Shown here piece by piece: positions 7,009 to 14,034 of a DNA stretch of 23,666 nucleotides (the stretch's first letter is position 1; the number at the start of each line of letters is the position of its first letter). This stretch comes from an uncultured Burkholderiaceae bacterium. GTDB lineage: Bacteria > Pseudomonadota > Gammaproteobacteria > Burkholderiales > Burkholderiaceae_C. The position numbers and the translations under genes were made by a program. The notes under the pieces are model-generated. The model made no database searches, had not been told where the DNA came from, and saw only the letters and a program-made list of their open reading frames with translations. The stretch spans positions 1 through 23,666 of the forward strand of contig CALIDR010000140.1 of the NCBI GenBank assembly GCA_938022295.1, in the 5' to 3' direction.

Positions 7009-7452
7009 ATGCCGCTGCACAAACCCTACCTCGACATCCCCGGCACGACGATCTTCGACGCCGACCAGTCGCGCAAGGGCTACTGGCTGAACCAGTTCTG
7101 CATGAGCCTGATGAAGGCCGACAACCGCGCTCGCTTCAAGGCCGACGAGCGCGCCTACCTCGACGAGTGGCCGATGACCGAGGAGCAGAAGCAGGCCGTG
7201 CTGGCGCGCGACCTGAACCGCTGCATCGCGCTGGGCGGCAACATCTACTTCCTCGCCAAGATCGGCGCCACCGACGGCAAGAGCTTCCAGCAGATGGCCG
7301 GCAGCATGACCGGCATGACGGAGGAGGAGTACCGCGACATGATGGTCCGCGGCGGCCGCTCGATCGAGGGCAACCGCTTCAAGGGCGAAGACGGCAGCGC
7401 CCAGCCCCAGCACCAGCCGCAGGGCCACGGCAGCGGCCGCCTCTTCGACTGA
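7009..7452 (+). CDS. ligA: Protocatechuate 4,5-dioxygenase alpha subunit
   Basis: The 147-residue small subunit caps the LigB active site in an alpha2beta2 extradiol dioxygenase that converts protocatechuate to 4-carboxy-2-hydroxymuconate-6-semialdehyde. Family features are an all-helical fold with IFDADQSRKGYWLNQFCMSLM, ADERAYLDEWPMTEEQKQAVLARD, and GGNIYFLAKIGATDGKSFQQMAGSMTGMT. The C-terminus is a Gln/His-rich tail (QPQHQPQGHGSG). ATG 7009 is preceded by GGAGGA at 6998-7003. It lies 12 bp ahead of ligB. Confidence 0.95.
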   Translation: MPLHKPYLDIPGTTIFDADQSRKGYWLNQFCMSLMKADNRARFKADERAYLDEWPMTEEQKQAVLARDLNRCIALGGNIYFLAKIGATDGKSFQQMAGSMTGMTEEEYRDMMVRGGRSIEGNRFKGEDGSAQPQHQPQGHGSGRLFD

Positions 7453-7464
7453 AGGATTCCCGCC

Positions 7465-8322
7465 ATGGCCCGCATCACCGCTTCCGTCTACACCTCGCAC
7501 GTGCCCGCGATCGGCGCCGCGCTCGACCTCGGCAAGACCGGCGAGCCGTACTGGCAGAAGGTCTTCGCCGGCTACGAGTTCTCCAAGCGGTGGATGCGCG
7601 AGCACCGGCCCGACGTCGTGTTCCTCGTCTACAACGACCACGCCACCGCGTTCAGCCTGGAGATCATCCCGACGTTCGCGATCGGCACCGCCGCCGAGTT
7701 CGCGCCGGCCGACGAAGGCTACGGCCCGCGCCCGGTGCCCAGGGTCGTCGGCCACCCCGAGCTCGCGTCGCACATCGCGCAGAGCGTGATCCAGGACGAC
7801 TTCGACCTCACGATCGTCAACAAGATGGACGTCGACCACGGGCTGACGGTGCCGCTGAGCCTGATGTGCGGCCAACCCGACGCGTGGCCGTTCAAGGTGA
7901 TCCCCTTCGCCGTCAACGTCGTGCAGTACCCGGTGCCCTCCGGGCGGCGCTGCTTCGCGCTCGGGCAGGCGATCCGCCGCGCCGTCGAGAGCTACGACGA
8001 GGACCTGAACGTGCAGATCTGGGGCACCGGCGGCATGAGCCACCAGCTGCAGGGCGCGCGCGCCGGGCTGATCAACGCCGAGTGGGACAACCGCTTCCTC
8101 GACCGCCTGATCGCCGACCCGGCGGGGCTGGCGCAGGTGCCGCACGTCGAGTACGTGCGCGAGGCCGGCAGCGAGGGCATCGAGCTCGTGATGTGGCTCA
8201 TCGCCCGCGGCGCGATGGCCGACGTCGCGGGCGGGCCGCCGCCGCGCGTGGTGCACCGCTTCTTCCACGTGCCGGCGAGCAACACCGCCGTCGGCCACCT
8301 GATCCTGGAGAACCCGGCATGA
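7465..8322 (+). CDS. ligB: Protocatechuate 4,5-dioxygenase beta subunit (catalytic)
   Basis: Type II extradiol dioxygenase subunit of 285 residues. The non-heme Fe(II) ligands align with a two-residue offset from those I recall for Sphingobium LigB: H12 (TSHVPA), H59 (YNDHATAF) and E240 (SEGIE). The catalytic base is H193 (GGMSHQL), and H125 (VDHGLTVPL) matches the second conserved histidine. These intact residues indicate an active enzyme. AAGGA at 7452-7456 precedes ATG 7465, and the stop overlaps the ligC start as ATGA (8319-8322). Confidence 0.96.
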   Translation: MARITASVYTSHVPAIGAALDLGKTGEPYWQKVFAGYEFSKRWMREHRPDVVFLVYNDHATAFSLEIIPTFAIGTAAEFAPADEGYGPRPVPRVVGHPELASHIAQSVIQDDFDLTIVNKMDVDHGLTVPLSLMCGQPDAWPFKVIPFAVNVVQYPVPSGRRCFALGQAIRRAVESYDEDLNVQIWGTGGMSHQLQGARAGLINAEWDNRFLDRLIADPAGLAQVPHVEYVREAGSEGIELVMWLIARGAMADVAGGPPPRVVHRFFHVPASNTAVGHLILENPA

Positions 8323-9272
8323 CGATCAACGTCGCCCTCGCCGGCGCCGGCGCGTTCGGCGTCAAGCACCTCGACGCGATCCGCCACATCCCGGACGTGA
8401 AGGTCGTCTCCGTCGTCGGCCGCGAGTACGACAAGACCAAGGAGGTCGCCGACCGGTACGGCATCGCGCACGTCGCCACCGATCTCGCCGACAGCCTCAG
8501 GATCCGCGAGGTCGACGCCGTGATCCTGTGCACGCCGACGCAGCTGCACGCCGCGCAGGCGCTGGCGTGCCTGGACGCCGGCAAGCACGTGCAGGTCGAG
8601 ATCCCGCTGTGCGACCGGCTGGCCGACGGCGAGGCGGTCGTGCGGCGCCAGCAGGAGACCGGGCTCGTCGCGATGTGCGGCCACACGCGGCGCTTCAACC
8701 CGAGCCACCAGTGGGTGCGCCGGCGCATCCTGGCCGGCGAGTTCCACATCCAGCAGATGGACGTGCAGACGTACTTCTTCCGCCGCACGAACATCAACGC
8801 CCTCGGCCAGCCGCGCAGCTGGACCGACCACCTGCTGTGGCACCACGCCGCGCACACGGTGGACCTGTTCGCCTACCAGGCGCAAAGCCCGATCGTCAAG
8901 GCCAACGCCGTCCAGGGGCCGATCCACCCGACGCTGGGCATCGCGATGGACATGTCGATCCAGCTCAAGGCCGCCAACGGCGCGATCTGCACGCTGAGCC
9001 TGTCGTTCAACAACGACGGGCCGCTCGGCACCTTCTTCCGCTACATCGGCGACAGCGGCACCTACATCGCGCGCTACGACGACCTGTTCACCGGCCGCGA
9101 CGAGAAGATCGACGTCAGCGGCGTGGCCGTCTCGATGAACGGGATCGAGCTGCAGGACCGCGAGTTCTTCGCCGCGATCCGCGAGGGCCGCGAGCCCAAC
9201 GCCAGCGTCGCCCAGGTGCTGCCGTGCTACCAGGTGCTGCACCGGCTCGAGCAGCAGCTCGCCGCCGACTGA
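8319..9272 (+). CDS. ligC: 4-carboxy-2-hydroxymuconate-6-semialdehyde dehydrogenase
   Basis: GFO/IDH/MocA-family NADP-dependent dehydrogenase of 317 residues that oxidises the (hemiacetal) ring-fission product to 2-pyrone-4,6-dicarboxylate. The N-terminal Rossmann motif is GAGAFG (9-14). CTPTQLHA and the VEIPL segment replace the EKP motif seen in many relatives, and LigC-type enzymes as I recall them also have VEIP. The C-terminal substrate domain contains WTDHLLWHHAAHTVDLFAYQ. ATG 8319 overlaps the ligB stop by four bases. It is the last catabolic enzyme before the transporter genes. Confidence 0.95.
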   Translation: MTINVALAGAGAFGVKHLDAIRHIPDVKVVSVVGREYDKTKEVADRYGIAHVATDLADSLRIREVDAVILCTPTQLHAAQALACLDAGKHVQVEIPLCDRLADGEAVVRRQQETGLVAMCGHTRRFNPSHQWVRRRILAGEFHIQQMDVQTYFFRRTNINALGQPRSWTDHLLWHHAAHTVDLFAYQAQSPIVKANAVQGPIHPTLGIAMDMSIQLKAANGAICTLSLSFNNDGPLGTFFRYIGDSGTYIARYDDLFTGRDEKIDVSGVAVSMNGIELQDREFFAAIREGREPNASVAQVLPCYQVLHRLEQQLAAD

Positions 9273-9320
9273 CGTTGCGCGCGCGGCGGCACACACCACC
9301 CACCACGACAGGAGACCGCG

Positions 9321-10361
9321 ATGACGATCACCCGCAAGACCTTCCTCGGCGCGCTCGCCGGCACGGCGGCCGCCGTCGCCGCCCCGCGCATCGCCCGCGC
9401 GCAGACCGTCACGCTGCGCTTCCACCAGTTCCTGCCGCCGCAGGCGCCGATCCCGGCCAACGCGATCGCGCCGTGGGCGAAGAAGATCGAGACCGACAGC
9501 GGCGGGCGCATCCGCGTGCAGCTGTTCCCGAGCATGCAGCTCGGCGGCCGCCCGCCCGAACTGTTCGACCAGGCCAAGGACGGCGTCGTCGACTTCATCT
9601 GGACCGTGCTCGGCTACACGCCGGGCCGGTTCCCGAAGTCCGAGGTCTTCGAGCTGCCGTTCTCTTGCGGCCGCGCCGAGCCGGCGTCGCGCGCGTTCCA
9701 GGCGTACGTCGAGAAGAACGCGCTGGACGAGTTCAAGGACGTCAAGCTGATCTGCGTCCACACCCACGGGCCGGGCCTGTTCCACAGCAGGGACCCGATC
9801 ACCAAGCTCGAGGACCTCAAGGGGATGAAGGTGCGCGGCGGCTCGCGCATCATCAACATCATGCTCGAGCAGCTCGGCGCAGTGCCGGTGGGCATGCCGG
9901 TGCCGCAGACTGGCGAGGCGCTGTCCAAGGGCGTGATCAGCGCGACGACGATCCCGTGGGAAGTCGCCCCGGCGCTGAAGATCCACGAGATCGTCAAGAA
10001 CCACACCGGCTTCACCGGCGAGAAGGGCCTGTACACGCAGACCTTCGCGGTGGCGATGAACAAGGCCAGGTACGACGGCCTGCCGGTCGACCTGCAGAAG
10101 GTGATCGACGCCAACAGCGGCGCGGCCACCGCGGCGATGTTCGGCCGCGCGATGGACGAGGGCGACAAGGCCGGCCGGGCGCTGGCCGAGCGCGCCGGCA
10201 ACCGCATCGTCACGCTCGATGCCGCCGAGACCGCGCGCTGGCAGCGCACCGCCGCCGGCGTGCGCGCGGTGTGGTACCGCGAGGTCGGCGGCAAGGGCAT
10301 CGACGGCCCGAAGCTCGCTGCCGACGCCGAGGCGCTGATCGAGAAGTTCGCCAAGTCCTGA
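9321..10361 (+). CDS. dctP: TRAP transporter solute-binding protein (DctP family)
   Basis: This 346-residue periplasmic receptor hands a carboxylate to the DctQM permease. Residues 1-28 form a signal peptide (ITRKTFLGALAGTAAAVAAPRIARA, cleavage before QTV); the RK pair resembles a weak Tat motif. The DctP domain shows HQFLPPQAPIPANAIAPWAKKI, the LEDLKGMKVRG segment with R172, the position of the conserved carboxylate-binding arginine, and MNKARYDGLPVDLQKVID. AGGAGA lies at 9310-9315. It follows ligC by 48 bp, so a substrate related to protocatechuate or a pathway acid is likely but unproven. Confidence 0.93.
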   Translation: MTITRKTFLGALAGTAAAVAAPRIARAQTVTLRFHQFLPPQAPIPANAIAPWAKKIETDSGGRIRVQLFPSMQLGGRPPELFDQAKDGVVDFIWTVLGYTPGRFPKSEVFELPFSCGRAEPASRAFQAYVEKNALDEFKDVKLICVHTHGPGLFHSRDPITKLEDLKGMKVRGGSRIINIMLEQLGAVPVGMPVPQTGEALSKGVISATTIPWEVAPALKIHEIVKNHTGFTGEKGLYTQTFAVAMNKARYDGLPVDLQKVIDANSGAATAAMFGRAMDEGDKAGRALAERAGNRIVTLDAAETARWQRTAAGVRAVWYREVGGKGIDGPKLAADAEALIEKFAKS

Positions 10362-10383
10362 CCCGCGCCGGCGGGCCCTCCAC

Positions 10384-10408
10384 GGGGCGGCGCGCCGCGC
10401 GCCGCCCC
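10384..10408 (+). promoter_or_regulatory. Perfect 11-bp hairpin between dctP and dctQ
   Basis: GGGGCGGCGCG and CGCGCCGCCCC form a perfect stem with a 3-base loop, 22 bp after the dctP stop and 13 bp before the dctQ start. No T-run follows. In receptor-permease operons such stems commonly protect the upstream mRNA or partly terminate transcription, giving more receptor than permease; that role is inferred here. It also leaves dctQ without a clear ribosome-binding site. Confidence 0.6.
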
Positions 10409-10421
10409 CGCCTTCGCCCCG

Positions 10422-10940
10422 ATGAACACCCTGATCTACGGCGTCAGCCGCGCGATGGCCTGGTTCGGCGCCGCGGTGCTGTGCGCGCTGGCGCTGATCA
10501 GCGTGGCGAGCATCGGCGGGCGCGCGCTGGCCGGCTACGGCCTCGGCCCGGTGCCGGGCGACTTCGAGCTCGTCGAGGTGGGCACGGCGCTGGCGGTGTT
10601 CTGCTTCCTGCCCTGGTGCCACCTCAGGCGCGGCCACGCGGTGGTCGACCTGCTGTGGGGCGCCTACCCGCCGGCGCTGCAGCGCGCGCTGCTGCTGCTG
10701 TGGGACGCGGCGATGCTCGCCGTGTGGTCGCTGCTCGTGTGGCGGATGTGGATCGCGATGGCCGACTACCACGCCAACCGGGAGGTCACGTTCATCCTCC
10801 AGATGCCGGTGTGGTGGGGCTACGCGGCGTCGATGGTGCCGGCGCTGGTGGGCGTCGTCGCCGCGGCGTGGCGGGTGCTCGAGGGCGTGGGCCTGGCCTC
10901 GCCGCCGGCCGAGTTCCAGACCGCCGCCGGAGCGCACTGA
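10422..10940 (+). CDS. dctQ: TRAP transporter small permease subunit (DctQ family)
   Basis: This 172-residue integral membrane protein has four predicted hydrophobic segments (about residues 13-35, 48-68, 88-112, 128-152), the DctQ topology. The motif GDFELVEVGTALAVFCFLPWCHLRRGHAVVD is typical. It scaffolds DctM in the permease. No strong ribosome-binding site is visible before ATG 10422; a stable hairpin ends 13 bp upstream. The stop overlaps the dctM start by one base (TGATG). Confidence 0.92.
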   Translation: MNTLIYGVSRAMAWFGAAVLCALALISVASIGGRALAGYGLGPVPGDFELVEVGTALAVFCFLPWCHLRRGHAVVDLLWGAYPPALQRALLLLWDAAMLAVWSLLVWRMWIAMADYHANREVTFILQMPVWWGYAASMVPALVGVVAAAWRVLEGVGLASPPAEFQTAAGAH

Positions 10941-12265
10941 TGCCCGCCCTCGATCCGCTGTGGCTCGCCGCCTGGTCGTTCCCGCTGCTGCTGGTGCTGA
11001 TCCTGCTGCGCATGCCGATCGGGCTGGCGATGCTGGCGCTCGGCCTGAGCGGATCGTGGCTCGTCTACGGCAGCGCCGCGCCGCTGCTCAACCAGATGAA
11101 GACGCTCGCCTACGGCACCTTCTCGAGCCACTCGCTGTCGATCGTGCCGCTGTTCCTGCTGATGGGCCAGTTCGCCGGCTTGGGCGGCATGTCGCAGGCG
11201 CTGTTCAAGGGCGCCGAAGCGTTCATCGGCCACCGCAAGGGCGGCGTCGGGATGGCCGCGATCGGCGCCTGCGCCGGCTTCGGCTCGATCTGCGGCTCGT
11301 CGCTCGCCACCGCGGCGACGATGGGCCAGGTCGCGCTGCCCGAGCTGCGCCGCGCCGGCTACGACGGCGGGCTGTCGACCGGGCTGCTCGCCGCCGGCGG
11401 CACGCTCGGCATCCTGATCCCGCCGTCGATCGTGCTCGTGATCTACGCCATCCTCGCCGAGCAGAACATCGCCAAGATGTTCGCCGCCGCGTTCGTGCCC
11501 GGCATCCTCGCCGCGCTCGGCTACATGCTCGTGATCGCCCTCGTCGTGCGGCTGAAGCCCGGCGCCGCCAAGCCGTTGCCGCCGATGCCATGGCCGCAGC
11601 GCCTGCAGGCGCTGGCCGCGGTGTGGCCGGTGGCGCTGATCTTCGTCGCCGTGATCGGCGGCATCTACAGCGGCCTGTTCACGCCGACCGAGGGTGCGGC
11701 GGTGGGCGCCGTGGGCACCGGGCTGCTCGCGTGGCGCAGCGGCGGGCTGACGCGCGCGCGCACGCTCGCCGCATTCGAGGCCACTGCCGGCGGCACCGCG
11801 ATGGTGTTCCTGATCGTGCTCGGCGCAGCGGCCTACAACAGCTTCCTCGCGCTGTCGATGCTGCCGCAGGAACTCGCGGCCTGGGTCGGCGCGCAGGGGC
11901 TGAGCCCGTACGCCGTGCTGTGGGCGATCCTGGTCTTCTACCTCGTGTTCGGCTGCGTGATGGACTCGCTGTCGATGATCCTGCTCACGATCCCGATCTT
12001 CTTCCCGATGGTGGCGGGCCTGGACTTCGGCCTCACGCCGGAGGAGACCGCGATCTGGTTCGGCGTGCTGGTGCTGATCGTCGTCGAGGTCGGGCTGATC
12101 ACGCCGCCGGTGGGGATGAACCTGTTCGTGATCCAGTCGATGGCGCGCGACGTCCCGATCGGCGCCACGTACCGCGGCGTGCTGCCGTTCGTCGCCAGCG
12201 ACCTCGCGCGGGTTGCCGTGCTCGTCGCGTTCCCGGCGATCACGCTGTTCGTGCTGCGGCTGTGA
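10940..12265 (+). CDS. dctM: TRAP transporter large permease subunit (DctM family)
   Basis: The 441-residue, roughly 12-segment membrane protein couples Na+ entry to substrate import. Family signatures are visible: LRMPIGLAMLALGLSG, SLSIVPLFLLMGQFAG, GFGSICGSSLATAATMGQVALPELRRAGYD, GGTLGILIPPSIVLVIYAI, and the C-terminal GLITPPVGMNLFVIQSMA. Full length and undamaged. The start overlaps the dctQ stop by one base. It is the last gene of the co-directional block; a regulator remnant follows 26 bp later. Confidence 0.95.
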   Translation: MPALDPLWLAAWSFPLLLVLILLRMPIGLAMLALGLSGSWLVYGSAAPLLNQMKTLAYGTFSSHSLSIVPLFLLMGQFAGLGGMSQALFKGAEAFIGHRKGGVGMAAIGACAGFGSICGSSLATAATMGQVALPELRRAGYDGGLSTGLLAAGGTLGILIPPSIVLVIYAILAEQNIAKMFAAAFVPGILAALGYMLVIALVVRLKPGAAKPLPPMPWPQRLQALAAVWPVALIFVAVIGGIYSGLFTPTEGAAVGAVGTGLLAWRSGGLTRARTLAAFEATAGGTAMVFLIVLGAAAYNSFLALSMLPQELAAWVGAQGLSPYAVLWAILVFYLVFGCVMDSLSMILLTIPIFFPMVAGLDFGLTPEETAIWFGVLVLIVVEVGLITPPVGMNLFVIQSMARDVPIGATYRGVLPFVASDLARVAVLVAFPAITLFVLRL

Positions 12266-12291
12266 GGCGCCGCCCGGCCGCCGCCGCCGCG

Positions 12292-12539
12292 GTGCCCGCG
12301 TTCGCGCTCTACGGCGAGCCGGGCACGCCCCACCTGGCCGCCGGGCAGATGCTGCACGTCGAGTCGATCGTCGCGCGCAGCCGCCGGGCCCGCTGTTCGA
12401 CGCCTTGCTCGCCGCGCCGGTGGCGCGCGTCGCCGACGAACTCGGCTTTGGCGACGCGGCGTACTTCTGCCGCTTCTTCAAGCGCCGCACCGGCCTGGCG
12501 CCGGGGGCGTACCGGCACCGCCACGCGCCGCCGCGAGGC
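12292..12539 (+). pseudogene. Remnant of an AraC-family regulator (PobR-like), middle deleted
   Basis: Two pieces of one regulator lie side by side in different frames. From GTG 12292 one frame reads VPAFALYGEPGTPHLAAGQ then MLHVESIVARSR, the N-terminus of PobR-type AraC activators of 4-hydroxybenzoate use. About 90 bp later the next frame (from 12381) reads FDALLAAPVARVADELGF then GDAAYFCRFFKRRTGLAPGAYR, the second helix-turn-helix of an AraC domain. About 200 residues of ligand domain and first HTH are missing between them, and the frames do not join, so the gene is dead. PobR would control pobA, which makes protocatechuate, fitting the adjacent operon. Confidence 0.7.
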
Positions 12540-12559
12540 AGCCGCGTGCCGCCGCCGCT

Positions 12560-13357
12560 TCAGCCGCCGACCGCGTCGACTGCCTGGTCGCACGCCAGGC
12601 GCGCGAGCGCCGGTGGGTCGAGCACGAGCACCGTGTAGCCGCTGACCTCGATCACGCCCTGCTGCATGAAGCTGCGCATCAGGCGCGACAGCGTCTCGGG
12701 CGTGATCGCGAGCTGCGAGGCGATGTCGCGCTTGCGCTCGTGCAGCTGCACGACGCACTGGCCGGGCCAGCCCGGCCGCGGCTGGCAGCGCTGGTGCAGC
12801 CAGGCCGCCAGCCGTGCCGGCGCGTCCTTGTGCATCAGCTCGTGCGTGCTCAGCGTCAGGTCGCGCACCTCGCGCGCCAGCGCAGACATCAGCGGCCGCA
12901 CCAGCGTCGCGCGCCGCTCGACGATCGGCAGCATCGCGTCCAGCGGCACTTCGGCCACCGTGACGGCACTCAGCGCCCGTGCGTCGAGCGCGTGCGTGCC
13001 TTCAAGCCAGGCCGAGCCGAGGTCGAGCCACGCCGGCGCGTGCACCAGCCGCTCGGGGCGGAACGGCCCGTCGGCGGGCGCGATGCCGAGCGCGACGTCG
13101 CCCTGCAGCAGCGCGACCACCGCGTGCGCCATGTCGTGGCGCGTGAACACGAGCTGGCCCTGCGCCACCGTGCGCGCCCGTGCCTCGCGCTCGAGCGCCT
13201 GGGCGTCGCCCGGGGCCAGGCCGAGCGCCGCGAACCTGGGGCCCAGCCGGCGCAGCAGCGCGGCGCCGGGGTCGGCCGCGGGCGCAGCGGCGGGCGCAGG
13301 CGTCGCGACGCTGCGCGCGGCCACCGTCGCGGCGAGGGTGGCGGTCTCGGTCGTCAT
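12560..13357 (-). CDS. Crp/Fnr-family transcriptional regulator
   Basis: This 265-residue protein has a cyclic-nucleotide-binding-like beta roll (about 50-165: ARTVAQGQLVFTRHDMAHAVVALLQGDV), a long dimerisation helix, and a Crp-type winged helix with the recognition region ERKRDIASQLAITPETLSRLMRSF. It has no N-terminal cysteine cluster, so an Fnr-like iron-sulfur oxygen sensor is unlikely; the signal is unknown. I chose ATG 13357 (MTTETATLAAT), preceded by AGGGTGA, over an upstream start at 13408. The first 45 residues are Ala/Pro-rich and look disordered. It lies 99 bp downstream of the DUF454 gene on the same strand. Confidence 0.9.
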   Translation of the reverse strand: MTTETATLAATVAARSVATPAPAAAPAADPGAALLRRLGPRFAALGLAPGDAQALEREARARTVAQGQLVFTRHDMAHAVVALLQGDVALGIAPADGPFRPERLVHAPAWLDLGSAWLEGTHALDARALSAVTVAEVPLDAMLPIVERRATLVRPLMSALAREVRDLTLSTHELMHKDAPARLAAWLHQRCQPRPGWPGQCVVQLHERKRDIASQLAITPETLSRLMRSFMQQGVIEVSGYTVLVLDPPALARLACDQAVDAVGG

Positions 13358-13456
13358 GGGGCGGTCACCCTGGCAGTTAGGCGGCTGCCGCGGTGCGGCC
13401 GTCGGCAACCTTGGCGCGATCGTCGCGCCGGACCCCGGCGGCCGGCTTGCGCCAGA

Positions 13457-13912
13457 TCAACGCCGGCGCACGGCTGGCGCGGCCGCCGCGCGCGGGCGGC
13501 TCGGCTGGCGCCACATCCACCACGCCACGGCGGCGCAGACGGCGGCCGGCAGCCAGCGGATCGCCGCCGGCATCGCGAACCACGCCCACAGGCTGCTCGC
13601 CGCCATCATCGCGGTGGCGATCTGCTTGGCGCGCAGCGGGATCACGCGCTCGCGCCGCCAGTCGCGCACCATCGGCCCGAAGCGCGGATGGTCGAGCAGC
13701 CACCGCTCGCAGCGCAGGCAGCCGCGCGAGAAGCAGAACGCGGCCAGGATGACGAGCGGCGTCGTCGGCAGCAGCGGCAGGAACGCGCCGACGATGCCGG
13801 TGGCCAGCGCCAGCGCCCCGGCTGTCATCCACAGCGCGCGCTGCCAGCGCGGCCGCGCCACCGGACCGAGGATCGGCACGGTGGCGGGCAACGACGGGCG
13901 ATCCGAAGCCAT
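13457..13912 (-). CDS. DUF454 (YbaN-like) inner-membrane protein
   Basis: The 151-residue protein matches DUF454: RALWMTAGALALATGIVGAFLPLLPTTPLVILAAFCFSRG, then LRCERWLLDHPRFGPMVRDWRRERVIPLRAKQIA, and a hydrophobic hairpin near 105-135. Three to four membrane segments are predicted. Its function is not established. The C-terminus is an Arg/Ala-rich tail (RQPSRPRAAAAPAVRRR). It lies upstream of the Crp/Fnr gene and is divergent from the LldD-like gene. The candidate -10 at 13919-13924 is so close that a nearly leaderless mRNA is possible. Confidence 0.88.
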   Translation of the reverse strand: MASDRPSLPATVPILGPVARPRWQRALWMTAGALALATGIVGAFLPLLPTTPLVILAAFCFSRGCLRCERWLLDHPRFGPMVRDWRRERVIPLRAKQIATAMMAASSLWAWFAMPAAIRWLPAAVCAAVAWWMWRQPSRPRAAAAPAVRRR

Positions 13913-13918
13913 GGGCGC

Positions 13919-13979
13919 ATCGTAACGGCCGCCGCCCGCGCGCGGCCCGCCTTCGAGGGGACGCCGGCGCCGTTAGCAT
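13919..13979. promoter_or_regulatory. Mirrored divergent promoter region (DUF454 / LldD-like)
   Basis: GCCGTTACGATGCG on the minus strand (-10-like TACGAT) and GCCGTTAGCATGCG on the plus strand (-10-like TAGCAT) face outward from a 39-bp centre. The arms TAACGGC (13923-13929) and GCCGTTA (13969-13975) are a perfect 7-bp inverted repeat. They could be paired -10 elements, an operator, or both. Confidence 0.4.
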
Positions 13980-14034
13980 GCGCGGCGCGCCGGCGGCACC
14001 CCCGCCGCCGGGGCCGCCCGCGGAGACCTGCCCG

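Noticed and set aside
7992..10937. 981-residue open frame on the minus strand
   Set aside because: It covers ligB, ligC, dctP and dctQ in antisense, has low complexity and no domain signature.
12213..12638. 141-residue plus-strand open frame as an intact small regulator
   Set aside because: Its start lies inside dctM, only its middle resembles an AraC helix-turn-helix, and its end overlaps the Crp/Fnr gene; treated as part of the pseudogene.
13978..14034. Upstream ATG as the start of the LldD-like gene
   Set aside because: It adds a proline/alanine-rich leader overlapping the predicted -10, whereas ATG 14035 has a proper ribosome-binding site and the family-typical N-terminus.
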